This document shows, piece by piece, positions 49,501 to 59,200 of a stretch of DNA of 64,000 nucleotides; position 1 is the first letter of the stretch, and the number at the start of each line of letters is the position of its first letter. Made by a program: the position numbers and the translations under genes. The stretch comes from Mimachlamys varia (Eukaryota > Mollusca > Bivalvia > Pectinida > Pectinidae): the NCBI GenBank assembly GCA_947623455.1, contig OX392541.1:3486701-3550700 (forward strand). Direction: 5' to 3'. The notes under the pieces were generated by a model. It ran no database searches and was not told where the DNA came from. It saw only the letters and a program-made list of their open reading frames with translations.

Positions 49501-51794
49501 GTCCCAACCAAAGAAATAAATTAAATTTTTAAGATTCGCTGACAAATTCACATTCCGGGTGTTTCCCACTAGTGGTTATCAAACAATGTTCCAGAACTTC
49601 AAACCGGTTTACTCCTGTGTCAAGAGACACGATAACCTGACTAGTTATGTCAGATATATAGTGTTCATACATGAAATAGCATGCAAAATGTATGGGAGAA
49701 ATATGATTTTAATGGATGAAGTAGCATGCAAAATTAATTAGAGAAATATGATTTTGATGGATTAAGTGGAAGGCAAAATTTCTGCAGACAAAAAGTATCT
49801 CGCTTGATCTTCCAATATGGTATTAGAACATCTGACACCGAATCACATTATCAATACAGATGAAAACATGATGACGTAAGAGTGTTAAGCGTTAAAGCAG
49901 TTGTAAGCTATAGTGGGCTAGCTCTGTGTATACGATATCCGGGTCCTTGATAACCCTGTCGTGTGTCTTACGGGATTTGCGAGTTGTACCTCGTCAGACG
50001 TGGTCTTGTCCTGGGGTCTCTGGGGCGTGGGTGGCGACCGTGACTGTGGCGGTGTGTGGGGAGGCAGTAAGTCGGGTAAGACCCCACTACTAGCACTGTG
50101 ACGCGGAGACTGGATCGCTGTCAAACAAAACAACTCCATACAGTAATATGTTACACTACTAGCACTGTGACGCGGAGACTGGATCTCTGTCGAACAAAAC
50201 AACTCCATACAGTAATATGTTACACTACTAGCACTGTGACGCGGAGACTGGATCGCTGTCAAACAAAACAACTCCATACAGTAATATGTTACACTACTAG
50301 CACTGTGACGCGGAGACTGGATCTCTGTCGAACAAAACAACTCCATACAGTAATATGTTACACTACTAGCACTGTGACGCGGAGACTGGATCTCTGTCGA
50401 ACAAAACAACTCCATACAGTAATATGTTACACTACTAGCACTGTGACGCGGAGACTGGATCGCTGTCAAACAAAACAACTCCATACAGTAATATGTTACA
50501 CTACTAGCACTGTGACGCGGAGACTGGATCGCTGTCAAACAAAACAACTCCATACAGTAATATGTTACACTACTAGCACTGTGACGCGGAGACTGGATCG
50601 CTGTCAAACAAAACAACTCCATACAGTAATATGTTACACTACTAGCACTGTGACGCGGAGACCGGATCGCTGTCGAACAAAACAACTCCATACAGTAATA
50701 TGTTACACTACTAGCACTGTGACGCGGAGACCGGATCGCTGTCGAACAAAACAACTCCATACAGTAATATGTTACACTACTAGCACTGTGACGCGGAGAC
50801 CGGATCGCTGTCGAACAAAACAACTCCATACAGTAATATGTTACACTACTAGCACTGTGACGCGGAGACTGGATCGCTGTCGAACAAAACAACTCCATAC
50901 AGTAATATGTTACACTACTAGCACTGTGACGCGGAGACCGGATCGCTGTCGAACAAAACACTATGTACAGTAAAATGTTACAACATGTTCATATCTCTGA
51001 TAATCTGTGAAAATACCTATTTTCGAGCGACTTAAAATCTCATCCATTTTTCATGGGTAATTCATAGAACCAGTTAATATATCAATTATGAGTTTCATAC
51101 AAGAGGCCCAAAGGGTCTTAACGGTCATCTGACTATATATGATATTAACTTAATTGACCCCTGTGACCTTAAGAGTAGGTCAAGATCATTTATTTTAACA
51201 AATATGGTAGCCCTTCATCCCAGCATCATGCTGCTACAGGCCATATATCAGCACCCCAGCCCTTTTAGTTATTGAGAATTTGCGTGAAGATTTTAAGACA
51301 TTTGACCTCTGTGACCTTGAAAGTAGGTCAAGGTCATTCATTTGAACAAGCATGGTAGCGCTTCATCCCAGCATGCTAAATGCATTATATCATCACCCTG
51401 TGTTTTTCGGTTATTGAGAAGTTGCTTTAAGATTTTCAGACATTTGACCCCTGTGACCATGAAAGTAGATCAAGGTCAGTTGGAGGTACTTACCTCCGAG
51501 AGCACCAGGAGCTGAGGAGTTTGAGGGCGTTTTGCCCACCAGTACTTACCTCCGAGAGCACCAGGAGCTGAGGAGTTGGAGGGTGTTTTGCCCACCAGTA
51601 CTTACCTCCGAGAGCACCAGGAGCTGAGGAGTTGGAGGGTGTTTTGCCCACCAGTACTTACCTCCGAGAGCACCAGGAGCTGAGGAGTTGGAGGGTGTTT
51701 TGCCCACCGGTACTTTGTTCCCAGACCCCGTCCTCTGAAGCTCCGCCCGGCGGTCTCGTCTGTCGCCATCTTGTATAGCATTGTCGGTCTTGTT
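34427..51794 (-). CDS. MAP4K4/TNIK/MINK1: Germinal-centre kinase IV (MAP4K4/TNIK/MINK1, misshapen), 3' half with CNH domain
   Basis: Twelve exons join with consistent phases into the last 477 residues of a Ste20-group kinase. Residues 1-160 are a Ser/Pro/Arg-rich linker ([19 protein letters not shown]). '[14 protein letters not shown]', at about 155-168, leads into the CNH domain (about 168-470), with hallmark strings [98 protein letters not shown] and [19 protein letters not shown]. It ends in [11 protein letters not shown]. In this family an N-terminal kinase domain acts toward JNK and cytoskeletal signalling, and the CNH domain binds Rap-type GTPases. The kinase, coiled-coil and first linker exons are not found; they should lie beyond 64,000 or be missed in the long upstream intron. 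Invertebrates usually have one such gene, so the three vertebrate names cannot be told apart. Confidence 0.95.
34978..35117 (-). CDS. MAP4K4/TNIK/MINK1: Kinase gene, CNH exon ([12 protein letters not shown])
   Basis: Flanked by acceptor 'gtgtttcag' and donor AAG|GTAGGT. It encodes partial-protein residues 405-450, including [24 protein letters not shown] and FLCERNDK. This is among the best conserved parts of the family and leaves no doubt about identity. Confidence 0.97.
35468..35548 (-). CDS. MAP4K4/TNIK/MINK1: Kinase gene, CNH exon ([10 protein letters not shown])
   Basis: Acceptor 'tttatttttag', donor GTAG|GTAAGTA. It encodes [19 protein letters not shown] and GELPTSV, matching the family's EGVYVNTYGR...LQWGEMPTSVAYI. 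The codon split at the 5' side gives Asn in place of the usual Asp/Glu before EGVYV. Confidence 0.95.
36132..36210 (-). CDS. MAP4K4/TNIK/MINK1: Kinase gene, CNH exon ([10 protein letters not shown])
   Basis: Acceptor 'ctgtttcag', donor AATA|GTAAGT. It encodes [18 protein letters not shown] and MLLLLCYN, equivalent to the family's IQ..I.PHAI..LPNTDGME.L.CYE. It starts in phase 0, which matters for the possible cassette exon at 39739-39795. Confidence 0.93.
36211..39738 (-). other. Intron of the kinase gene
   Basis: Apart from the 58-bp repeat at 37,500-37,690 and a stretch with 'gaccttgac' words at 38,915-39,050, I see nothing in it. Confidence 0.5.
37500..37690. repeat. About 58-bp tandem repeat, 3 copies
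   Basis: Intronic. The units share 'attatagattatcacatttt' followed by 'atcataaagttt'. Unit length varies by a few bases. Confidence 0.8.
39739..39795 (-). CDS. MAP4K4/TNIK/MINK1: Possible 57-nt in-frame cassette exon of the kinase gene
   Basis: Bounded by acceptor-like 'atcttctccgtag' and donor CAG|GTAAAC on the minus strand. It has 19 codons, no stop and phase 0 at both ends, so it could be included or skipped between the exons at 42199 and 36132 without a frame change. It would insert [19 protein letters not shown] into a CNH loop just after YIPSH. The family consensus runs straight from exon 42199 to exon 36132, so constitutive inclusion is unlikely. It may be alternative or a chance match. 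Confidence 0.3.
39940..40168 (+). mobile_element. Headless SINE, second family
   Basis: Shares 'taggttttctcccggtactc', 'ccagtttcctccca' and 'ataacttgtttcataactg' with the SINE at 6037-6285, but its tRNA-like head is not recognisable. It is intronic and antisense to the kinase gene. Confidence 0.65.
40814..41122. repeat. 61-bp tandem repeat, 5 copies
   Basis: Units contain 'acagtagagtactgggcctt', 'ttgtaggatatatacggtat' and 'tgatacccgggtacgaagtc'. They are highly similar, with one single-base deletion. Intronic in the kinase gene. Confidence 0.9.
41123..42198 (-). other. Intron of the kinase gene
   Basis: Remainder of the intron between the CNH exons at 42199 and 36132. No feature seen. Confidence 0.5.
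42199..42348 (-). CDS. MAP4K4/TNIK/MINK1: Kinase gene, CNH exon ([15 protein letters not shown])
   Basis: Acceptor 'tttgtttctag', donor CAC|GTAAGT. Exactly 50 codons encoding [38 protein letters not shown] and [12 protein letters not shown]. It matches the vertebrate exon 'SF.(D/E)[29 protein letters not shown]'. Confidence 0.97.
42397..42480. mobile_element. Small foldback element (CATTCACCCCTGAA ends), copy 1
   Basis: 'cattcacccctgaaaataca' is answered by 'aatttcaagtgtgaatga' about 65 bases on; 'ccgttccaattcaaagttt' pairs with 'ggaatag' inside. The same element is at 48,653-48,739 and 56,133-56,222. Confidence 0.65.
42575..42675 (-). CDS. MAP4K4/TNIK/MINK1: Kinase gene, CNH exon ([15 protein letters not shown])
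   Basis: Acceptor 'cgttttcag', donor AAG|GTGAGC. It encodes [18 protein letters not shown] and [15 protein letters not shown], nearly identical to vertebrate MINK1/TNIK. The intron separating it from the exon at 42199 is only about 230 bp and carries the small foldback element at 42397-42480. Confidence 0.97.
42676..43632 (-). other. Intron of the kinase gene with GACCTTTGA-type repeat words
   Basis: 43,000-43,340 has several 'tgacctttgatctgat'-like words, a diverged member of the repeat class also seen at 51,090-51,485. No exon. Confidence 0.45.
43633..43696 (-). CDS. MAP4K4/TNIK/MINK1: Kinase gene, CNH exon ([14 protein letters not shown])
   Basis: Acceptor 'tttctattgtag', donor AATAG|GTAAGA. 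It encodes [20 protein letters not shown], followed by I. It corresponds to the family's '..GW..VGD(L/M)EGC.HY', with the usual Trp replaced by Phe. The upstream intron begins immediately with the 30-bp array. Confidence 0.93.
43708..44937. repeat. 30-bp minisatellite, about 41 copies, abutting a splice acceptor
   Basis: The unit contains 'aacatttgttactaacctag' and 'gtaccacagt'. It alternates gtacc and gtact variants. Two units (near 43,970 and 44,178) lack three bases, and one has 'gggt'. It starts about 12 bases upstream (in gene direction) of the acceptor of exon 43633-43696. The long open frames on both strands are due to the 30-bp period. Confidence 0.97.
44938..46095 (-). other. Intron of the kinase gene, nothing recognised
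   Basis: AT-rich spacer between two minisatellites. Confidence 0.5.
46105..46797. repeat. 30-32-bp minisatellite, about 22 copies, next to a splice donor
   Basis: Units contain 'cacctgtgagacagtacctg' and 'gcccgagaca'. Period 30, with frequent +2 units. It begins about 50 bases after the donor of exon 46847-46992 in gene direction. On the gene strand every unit contains 'ccag|gtactg' and 'cacag|gtgtg', i.e. splice-like words. The frame stays open from the exon into the array. Confidence 0.95.
46847..46992 (-). CDS. MAP4K4/TNIK/MINK1: Kinase gene, CNH exon ([12 protein letters not shown])
   Basis: Acceptor 'gttttgacag', donor GGT|GTAAGT. It encodes [20 protein letters not shown], then [20 protein letters not shown], then NKIFKTEG, the second blade region of the CNH domain. 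The usual acidic 'NDPEVEKKQGW' loop of vertebrates is shorter here (KTEG-NDKRSGF). Confidence 0.97.
47431..47496 (-). CDS. MAP4K4/TNIK/MINK1: Kinase gene, CNH exon ([16 protein letters not shown])
   Basis: Acceptor 'gtttgatgcag', donor AAAG|GTAACC. It encodes [19 protein letters not shown] and GK, the canonical first strand of the CNH domain. Confidence 0.97.
47545..48056 (-). mobile_element. SINE with about six tandem tRNA-like heads
   Basis: On the minus strand, heads beginning 'ggcacggtagtctag' and running through 'taaccgaagggttgtcggtt' follow one another from 48,056 down to about 47,690. They are followed by a unique part and then the tail 'gaatcgctttgagacaac' ... 'gtgataaagaggtatata' near 47,560-47,620. 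The tail matches the SINE at 838-1108. Some heads are shortened (missing 'tgg tagga'). The element lies in an intron in the gene's sense orientation. Confidence 0.7.
48377..48620 (-). CDS. MAP4K4/TNIK/MINK1: Kinase gene, linker-to-CNH exon ([14 protein letters not shown])
   Basis: Donor TGGG|GTAAAT; acceptor 'tatcttacaag' (AAG rather than the common CAG/TAG). It encodes a Ser-rich linker ([33 protein letters not shown]) and then [20 protein letters not shown]+W, the CNH start. The 5' boundary is less certain because the upstream sequence stays open, but this acceptor gives phase 0, matching the exon at 49972. Confidence 0.93.
48653..48739. mobile_element. Small foldback element (CTCATTCACCCCT ends), copy 2
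   Basis: Perfect ends 'actcattcacccct' and 'aggggtgaatgagt' with an inner 'ttccaattcaaaggttggaa' palindrome. 87 bp, lying 33 bp from the acceptor of the exon at 48377-48620. It is the best preserved of the copies. Confidence 0.75.
48740..49971 (-). other. Intron of the kinase gene, nothing recognised
   Basis: AT-rich. A partly repeated 'tagcatgcaaaattaattag'-like phrase occurs at 49,670-49,775. No exon. Confidence 0.45.
49972..50117 (-). CDS. MAP4K4/TNIK/MINK1: Kinase gene, Pro/Ser-rich linker exon
   Basis: Donor CCC|GTAAGA, acceptor 'gttttgtttgacag' at 50,118. It encodes [20 protein letters not shown], then [20 protein letters not shown] and DEVQLANP. Phases fit both neighbours. Its first 30 bases plus the acceptor are the first of thirteen tandem copies running to 50,965, so the true 5' end could lie at any of the copies. 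The Pro/Ser-rich composition fits the linker of this kinase family. Confidence 0.85.
50085..50965. repeat. 69-bp array carrying thirteen copies of a splice acceptor and exon start
   Basis: The unit contains 'tagcactgtgacgcggagac', 'tggatcgctgtcaaacaaaa' and 'caactccatacagtaatatg'. The 'acgcggaga' word recurs exactly every 69 bases from 50,101 to 50,929. On the gene strand each unit reads pyrimidine-rich tract, cag|, exon start (IQSPRHSAS), then intron-like filler [10 protein letters not shown]. Substitution variants (gctgtcaaac, tctgtcgaac, accgg/actgg) alternate. No unit contains a stop in the gene's frame. Confidence 0.95.
50966..51485. repeat. Intron with a dispersed GACCTTGAAAGTAGGTCA repeat
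   Basis: 51,090-51,485 holds three imperfect copies of a roughly 130-bp unit containing 'tgaccttgaaagtaggtcaa' and 'atggtagcgcttcatcccag'. It directly precedes the 56-bp donor array. Confidence 0.65.
51487..51717. repeat. 56-bp array carrying four copies of an exon end with donor
   Basis: On the gene strand each unit ends in GCTCTCGGAG|GTAAGTA; donors begin at 51,661, 51,605, 51,549 and 51,493. The units are nearly identical; the copy nearest the exon body is taken as the real donor because it keeps the phase. 56 is not a multiple of three, so the other donors shift the frame. Confidence 0.95.
51662..51794 (-). CDS. MAP4K4/TNIK/MINK1: Kinase gene, linker exon (first visible exon)
   Basis: Acceptor 'tatgtgttgtag', donor GGAG|GTAAGT. 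It encodes [20 protein letters not shown], then [20 protein letters not shown] and GALG. The phase-1 end joins to the CG at the start of the exon at 49972-50117. The sequence itself is weakly conserved, so the assignment rests on splice sites, phase and position. Confidence 0.8.
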
Positions 51795-54700
51795 CTACAA
51801 CACATAAATAGTAGAACACCATGAAAACACATGTTTACTGACTAATTTCTATATTCAGATTGACAAATTACTATTCTATTTGACTAATTCCTATTCTATC
51901 TGACTGATTTCAGATCCTCAATATGTGATGCTAGTTTTAATTATCATCCATGAATTTATAGAAAAGAGAAACCTTTTACAATTGTGTAAACCATGGTCTG
52001 TTTTATGTTTGTCTAGAGTTTTGAGTATATAAAACATAGGCCATTGTAGGTAGAATTTGTTTGGACTGATACTATGACACTTCTGCCCTTAATTAGCTCA
52101 TTCACTGCTGGGGATAGGTTGGAACCCTCCAATGGCACACTCACAATACTATCCACAGAAAGCAACGTACAGAAACTGCTATTAGCACAATCATTATTTA
52201 GCAAAATACTTTCTGTGCAAAAATCATTCACTTCTACAGTACGTGGGAAAGGATTATTCAAATGCACGGGCTTTTAGAAGGATGAGTATGGTTTATCATA
52301 AAAACAGGCAGATGTTTATTCACACCCGCCTACAGACATTTGACTAAATAACCCATAAAATTAACATTCTGAGAACAACCATAACTGGTGACAAATAAAA
52401 CAATTATCACACTAAACAAAGATGCATTGCAGGATAGAATGTCCGCACAGACGCTGTAGCAAGCCGTTCCCACTTGTTCCAGAGACTAACACTGTCTGGT
52501 ACAAAATACATACATGCGGGTTTTATTCCATATTATAATGTATTACAACAAGTTCCTTATCCAATCATTTCACACTGCTCAATTTGTTTTCATTATCTCA
52601 AGATTGAATTTCAAGAAGCCTATTATTATGTTAACACTACAAATTGTTAGTTCTAGCACCCTCCTCCATCTCGGGGAAATACTCCTCTGTCACTGAAGGC
52701 TGGCTGTTATAATCCAACTGTCTTCATCCCTGAAGAAAAATGACTATAATCTTCTCGGGTTTAATAATGTTAAATATTTGTGCCTCCATATATTCATCCC
52801 TTGTCTGACATTTATTGTTTCCGTGGCCTAATTGCAGCAGGCGGGCTGCAAGATTATGTGTTTGTGGAAGTGAAACCACTTGTGAAGCTGCCGGAGAAAA
52901 TGAACAGGAACATTTAATCACAGAGACAGAACTAGTTTTAATATTCAACATTACTTAATTCCAATCATTGACAAGAACCCTGTTTTAGTTATTTGACATT
53001 TCACACATTTTGTATATGTTTCATTATTATGTTTCTCTTTGGAAATTTTTTGGAAACATTTTGCTTTGATCTAAAAGTTATTTTTTTTTATCACAGCAGC
53101 ATGGTCCCAGAGTTGCCAGAACAAAACCACTTTTTTATATACTACACTGTCCTATCAACAGCTGTTTGGTATCTGCCAAGACATCCTCTGGGAGCATTTT
53201 TAAAAGTATATTTTAAAGTAGATAAATTAGTTTTGGTACTCTACACGGACCAGGTTTAATTAACGTGTGTGTAACTGAGTACAATCTAATTTTATTGACA
53301 CTTACAGCACATATCAGCACCACGTAAAGGCCGCCTTTCTAAGTATACAGCATTTTCAAAGAAAGAGACAGTTTGACTTTATTGGCAAAAGCCAAGTCTT
53401 AAACTGGCAACGTTTCCCCGGCGAGGAAGATGTCTTGTACAGGGTTATATTTCATCACTGAACTTGACAGCACTTCAATCAATACTTGAAATATTTTTCT
53501 ATGCATCATTACAGGCTCGCTTCAGATCCAAAAATATAAACTTGCACTTCACTTAATTAATTGATTACTAGAAAACAGTTTTCTGAAAGTAATAAACTTC
53601 TTAAATGATGCAATTTACAGGCGAGTGAATCGCAGCTGATTGTAAGGAAATGGCATTCAAGTGGATATTTTCTCAAGTCTGGACAAAGTAATTCAATCCA
53701 ATCATACATAGAGGATGTGCGCACACATGACATCATCGACATTAATTCCGAGAAGTGCAGATCAAGACGGAATCTGTTCCCAGCTAACGTCGTCATTTTC
53801 TGATAACAATGACCTAATTCAATAAAGAATCCATTTATCATATTGGAGAATATCGCCGACACAGTCGGAGCCATAACAAAGGGTCGCAGCCTAAAAAGTG
53901 ACGTTTTTTTCTGACAAGTCTACGATGCCTTCAATCAAGATCTATAATTAAATCTGAATCTCAATAAGTCTTGAATCACGCTTATAGAAAACAATCAAGG
54001 AGTGAAATCGATGTGTGACAACCATCCAGAACTCTCCTATGGAATCTGCAGCAACAGTCAGCCCCTATCATAAAAGCCCCGAGGACTATACCCCACACCA
54101 CAAAAGGGCGATAAAACCTGGCTCCCACAGGGGCCAGTCTTACAACCCTTCAGCAAGCTCACTTGATGATACAAACTATTAAGTTGTAGCCTGAATTTTC
54201 CCGTTTTCATTTATTTAAATTTCCTTTTACGAACATCTGGCCCGATTTCTTTTAATGGCTTTTTTTCTCTCTGTTTAATCTTGTTAGTTGAAATTTATGT
54301 CTGCATTCCTGGCGTATAAAAATTGATGTACTTTGGGGAAGAATCTTGACCTCGCTAAAGTATAACCTAGAAATACATCTGATCAAATTGAAACATTTTA
54401 ATTCAAAAACAGTAATGATCAACTCCTCATCCGGACTGCTAAAATTGCCTGTCGGGGAAATGTACCGGTCCTTGACAATGATACCTCCAGAGGCTTCCAT
54501 ATCCATTTTATTAGGCTGACCGACATAAATGACTCACAAAAATCAGAAGATGATTAAAACATCTCTGGAGACCAGACATTCTTCTACATCCTTTCTGCTG
54601 CTAGCCCTGCAGCTTCACGGCTCCTGTAGCCAGTACGACCAGAAACAAGATGAAAACAGAATTTCATTTTGGTTAAATTAGAAAAATATACTTCGTTTAT

Positions 54701-56132
54701 ATTCTCGGACAGAACGAAATCAGACAGAATTATATAATATACCAAAATGTATTTCCAAAATCAAATACAATTTCTGTCACCAGACGTATCTAGATTGAAT
54801 CGCAAACTCAGCTGGAGACAAAAAATCAGCTTCAAGGACATTCAATTCGGTCTAAAACCCTGCAGCCTAGCTCAAGAACTTGTCATTTCCTGAAAATTCA
54901 CAAAGCGCAGAAACCACACGATCTTTCACTTACTATATCTTCTTGTTGACAATAACGAAATGCCAATATTTGACACAACAGAATTAACATTACACAAGAT
55001 GTGCAGACTTTTAATCAGTCTGCTGGTTAAAACCTGCAATGGTAGCTGAATGTCTCCCAGGAACGAGAAACAAAACTAAAACATATTATAGAATATAATA
55101 GAAATTGTGCTGCTTAGAAGGAGTGACAGAGTGACTGACAAACAGATACAATATGATGTTGGGAAAGAGTGACAGATAGTGAGAAAAACAAATAAACACT
55201 GTTCTGAAAGAAGGAGTGACAGATGGACAGACGGACAAACTGAGAGTGAGAAATATATTGGTCCTGTGTGTCAGACTCATGAAGCTTAATAAGGAATATT
55301 TCAATAAATGTGACAGGTGAAAATAACGTTTTACATAGAAAGAAAGATAAAGACCGACAGCAATCATCATAACAGTTCTGTGAAGGCCTAATCTAGAATC
55401 TGGAAATGTTTGGTCTAGACAAGACATGTAGACGAACAAAAGACAATTTGTGGAGGAAATGGGAAAAAGGTCTCGCTCTGACAGAGAGACCAGCACAGCC
55501 TGAAATGTGTTATATATGCTAACAATGTGCACGTCCTGTGCATAAATAGCCTTCAGAACCACAGAAATGTAAATGAGACTTGTAAATTGGTGATCGGACA
55601 TGACCTTTAATTCACGCCATTGGTGACTCTGATTAGCGGTACACGACTCCCCGTGATCGCGACATCAGCACAACGACAAGCCACAAAGCCTTTGTTCACA
55701 ACCATATTCCGCTATGTTCTAGGGAAATTACTTTCAGAGACATTCCATTCTGCGAGGCATTCCTTTATCCCCGATTCCTGTCTCGATGAAAGGTGCCCTC
55801 TCAATGGATTGGGTTTGCTTTATTAGCCTTGGCAACCACAGATACTGTTAGGCACGGAGACTGACAAATATTCCTGTCATTTTTACATTGCTATGCTAAA
55901 AGGAAACTATAAACGTAATTTCAAATATATTTAATCCTGTTACCAAACAATTCTAAAAACCTGAAATAACATTCTAAAAAAATAGTTTCTAAGAGAGAGA
56001 GAAAATTTTACATAAAAAAAAAATTCAAATGGTTTTCTTAATCGTGTTTAAATTCTTATCATTATAGGCGACTACTCTTCAGTTCGAACTGACTTAGAAT
56101 TTGAGTTTGAATCATTTATACCAATTAATTAC

Positions 56133-56222
56133 GGACCCATTCACCCCTAAAATTTTATAATGACGTATCCCAACCTTTGAATCTGAAGAGTTAAAACATG
56201 TCTCCAGGGGTGATAGTGTAAC
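56133..56222. mobile_element. Small foldback element, copy 3
   Basis: 'cccattcacccctaaaattt' at the left and 'tgtctccaggggtgatagtg' at the right, with 'cccaacctttgaatctgaag' inside, reverse complementary to the inner part of copy 2. More diverged than the other two. Confidence 0.5.
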
Positions 56223-59200
56223 TGACTCTAAACACGCACACTTGCCAACCTTTCATTTTTTTAATGAAGGAGAAATCTCAGTACATCTAATCAGTATTTT
56301 TGATCGTCTATTTGACAAAATAATACTGTGTTGGAGAAACTTTGCCCCGACTATTTATCGCTCTGATAAACCTCTGTTCCCCCAGAGTAATTTGTCTATA
56401 ACATTAGATCTATATGTTAATTTTCTGTTTCCTATCACATAATAAACTTGTCCTCAGCTAAAAATGAAAAGGCGCAAATTAAAACTGGAGCTGAAAGTTA
56501 CGTTTTCCTGTATATGGTTACTGAAGCATAAGCATTGTATCTTTTATACAATGGATTTTAAATTGGTTTCGTAAAATAAATGGAATTTTGATGATACTGA
56601 CGGCGTCATTGAGAATGAAAAATTGGAAGTCTTCCCCTCAAAAATAAGGTTTGACAAATAAATGTCAGAAGGTGGAGAACTTGATTATTTTGGCTTCTGT
56701 TAAATTCATTTTGTATTTAGGAGAGAAAAGACCCTTAATGGGGGTCAAATGTATCAGAAAACCAAATTATGGAACAGTTTAATTTTCAGAAATCCAAATT
56801 AATCCTATATGACTAATATTTATGGAAGTTTTAAATTACAGGAAATAGTTGTTTATAAATTACTTGTATTTCAAAGCTTCCATTTTTAATTACTGATAAC
56901 AGCAAACAGAGAAATCGCTCAATGATTTTCAGACCTAGATGTATACAAATTAGGATGCCAGTAATTTACTTATGAAGGGAACATGAAACGGTGGCCTCGG
57001 CTGAGGATTGTGTCTGTGATATAGATACAGTAATTACTGACATTAAGTTTAGTCGGTTATCTACTACCAGAAGAAACTGATTGAAGTCGGTCTTAATCTG
57101 TTCCAAACCCTGGATGTACTACATAAACACCACCATAAGCCAACATGCTTCTCTCATCAGGGTCCCCAGCTAAACTTTAATTTCTGGAACACTCGGATTA
57201 TGTGGACAGACTTCAATCATTCCAGGGGCTATAATGGGTCAAACCTGTGGGTCCCTAGGGATACAAAGCCAACAGGCGGGGAGAGGGCTGAGTAGGGCTG
57301 TCTAGTGAGATGATCTATGGGGGATGGCGTGTGCCTCATTTCATGGCTGATGACTTCTCAAAAGACCTGATCCTTGGGTCTACCTAAATCATCATGTCTC
57401 AATGATGTCTCTGTCACACTCTATACCCACCGCCTGTTCCTCCCATACCCACGCTCCATCACAGGGGCTTTATATCTGGTAAACTTTCTCCACTGAAATT
57501 CCTAAAACTTCAACATCCTCTAGTCCTTGGTCTTTAACATCATAAGAACCAGAATCAGTGGGATACAGAATACTAAAATTGTGAACCTGATGCTTAACGA
57601 TCTGATGCATTTACATCATTCAAAGAACTTTCTAAGTTCAGAGACAAGCCGTTAGCCTTGACCCCCCACTTAATCGGGAGCCAGGATTTACCTAACTCTA
57701 CAGATATCAGTGGACACCCGGTCACACATATCAGGAGAAAGATGTGTTTTATTTCCATTAAACCTCCGCCCCAGACATCTCCATCTTACACAAGTAAATT
57801 ACAAGATGTGGGTTTATTACTATGGCGGCCCGACTTCTTTCCAATAAATGTCTCTAAACGGAAGTAGGACAACCGGTTCCACTTTATTTCAATCAATTTA
57901 TTGACCAAAATAAACTTTGGCGGAAACAAATCCCGACAGATTTAGAGCTTTGATAGTACGACACTGAGGTAGATCATGTGATGTGGGGAACCACCGTGGA
58001 ATACCTTGTATTTAAACGTGTCACAACCTATGAACTGGTGTTCAACTTTCTAAATCAAGGCCATATGTTTTAAAACCGTAAATTTCACATAAATCTTGCT
58101 TGGATTCTAAGGAATTAAGCAAGCTCCATATCTACATGTACTTTGGAACGGCTCCAATGTTTCACTGGTTGCATGTCAAAATATGATTCAGACTTCAACG
58201 AAATTTGGATCCGACTTTAATTAAAACTCATTTAGAAACATCTAACGAATCAATATCTGTTTGGGCTCCTCACAATCTATTGGTCCAGTCATGTTCAGGA
58301 TGAGTGACTGTGCTTTCTGAGATTTAAAGGTATGGGTACTGACTCCGCAAAAAATATCTGATAAAAACAAGATATAACTTTACATCGCACCAAAACTACA
58401 GAACATGATAACAATACAATGGCAATAAAACCGCCCTCCTAGCTTCACTGATCTGCCTGTATGAGTAGAAGTCCTCTACCATCAAATGTTGTCAATACAT
58501 CACTTCTCAAAACTCTGTTCATCATTTATAACTTGGACCGAGATGCCTTTCACTCTATAATCCTCCATCTTCAGTCACAGTTTCATTTTGATGCCTGCAT
58601 GATGCAGTCGACAGGTACTGGCTGTTGTTCAGAGATTTTTATCCAGGAACTCCAGATTTCTTCCACCAAAATCTCTGGGAGTTCCTCTACCACCAAACTA
58701 AACCTGTCACATCCTTAAATGACCAAAGCTGTCAATAGGATGTAGACACAAACAAACCAAGCAGTCATTAATAACAAACAAGGTCAATTTAAGTCTCCCG
58801 AGATATATATGAATTAGTTTCCCCGAGACATATACAAAACCCTGGACTGAATCAGTAGCCACCAACTGATAATCCCTACCCTTATTTTGTAAGGACTCTG
58901 GAACTGTATGTTGATGACAACATGATTCTGTACGTTATACTCACTTATATAACCTGATACAGAGCTTATCAATAAGAACTGACACAGAAACTTAATTCTT
59001 ATACATGTTTAATACAAGTAAAATGTTACATCCTCCTCTTTAAGTTAGAAATTGAAAGCACCATGAAATATTTGTTAATGTAGCTTCTAACAGTTATCTT
59101 CAAACCAGAAAATTAGTTTAATCGGAAAAAAAGACAGAAAATGCCCTCAAGCCGAGGACCATATGGTGGATCATACGTATATGTGTTAATTTTCACAGCT

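Noticed and set aside
50098..50973. Plus-strand open frame of about 290 residues in the 69-bp array
   Set aside because: Antisense by-product of a stop-free 69-bp unit; no family resemblance.
55086..55601. Minus-strand open frame of about 170 residues
   Set aside because: Composition is dominated by Leu/Ser/Phe from an imperfect AT-rich repeat ('gagtgacagatgg'-like); no splice sites or motif.
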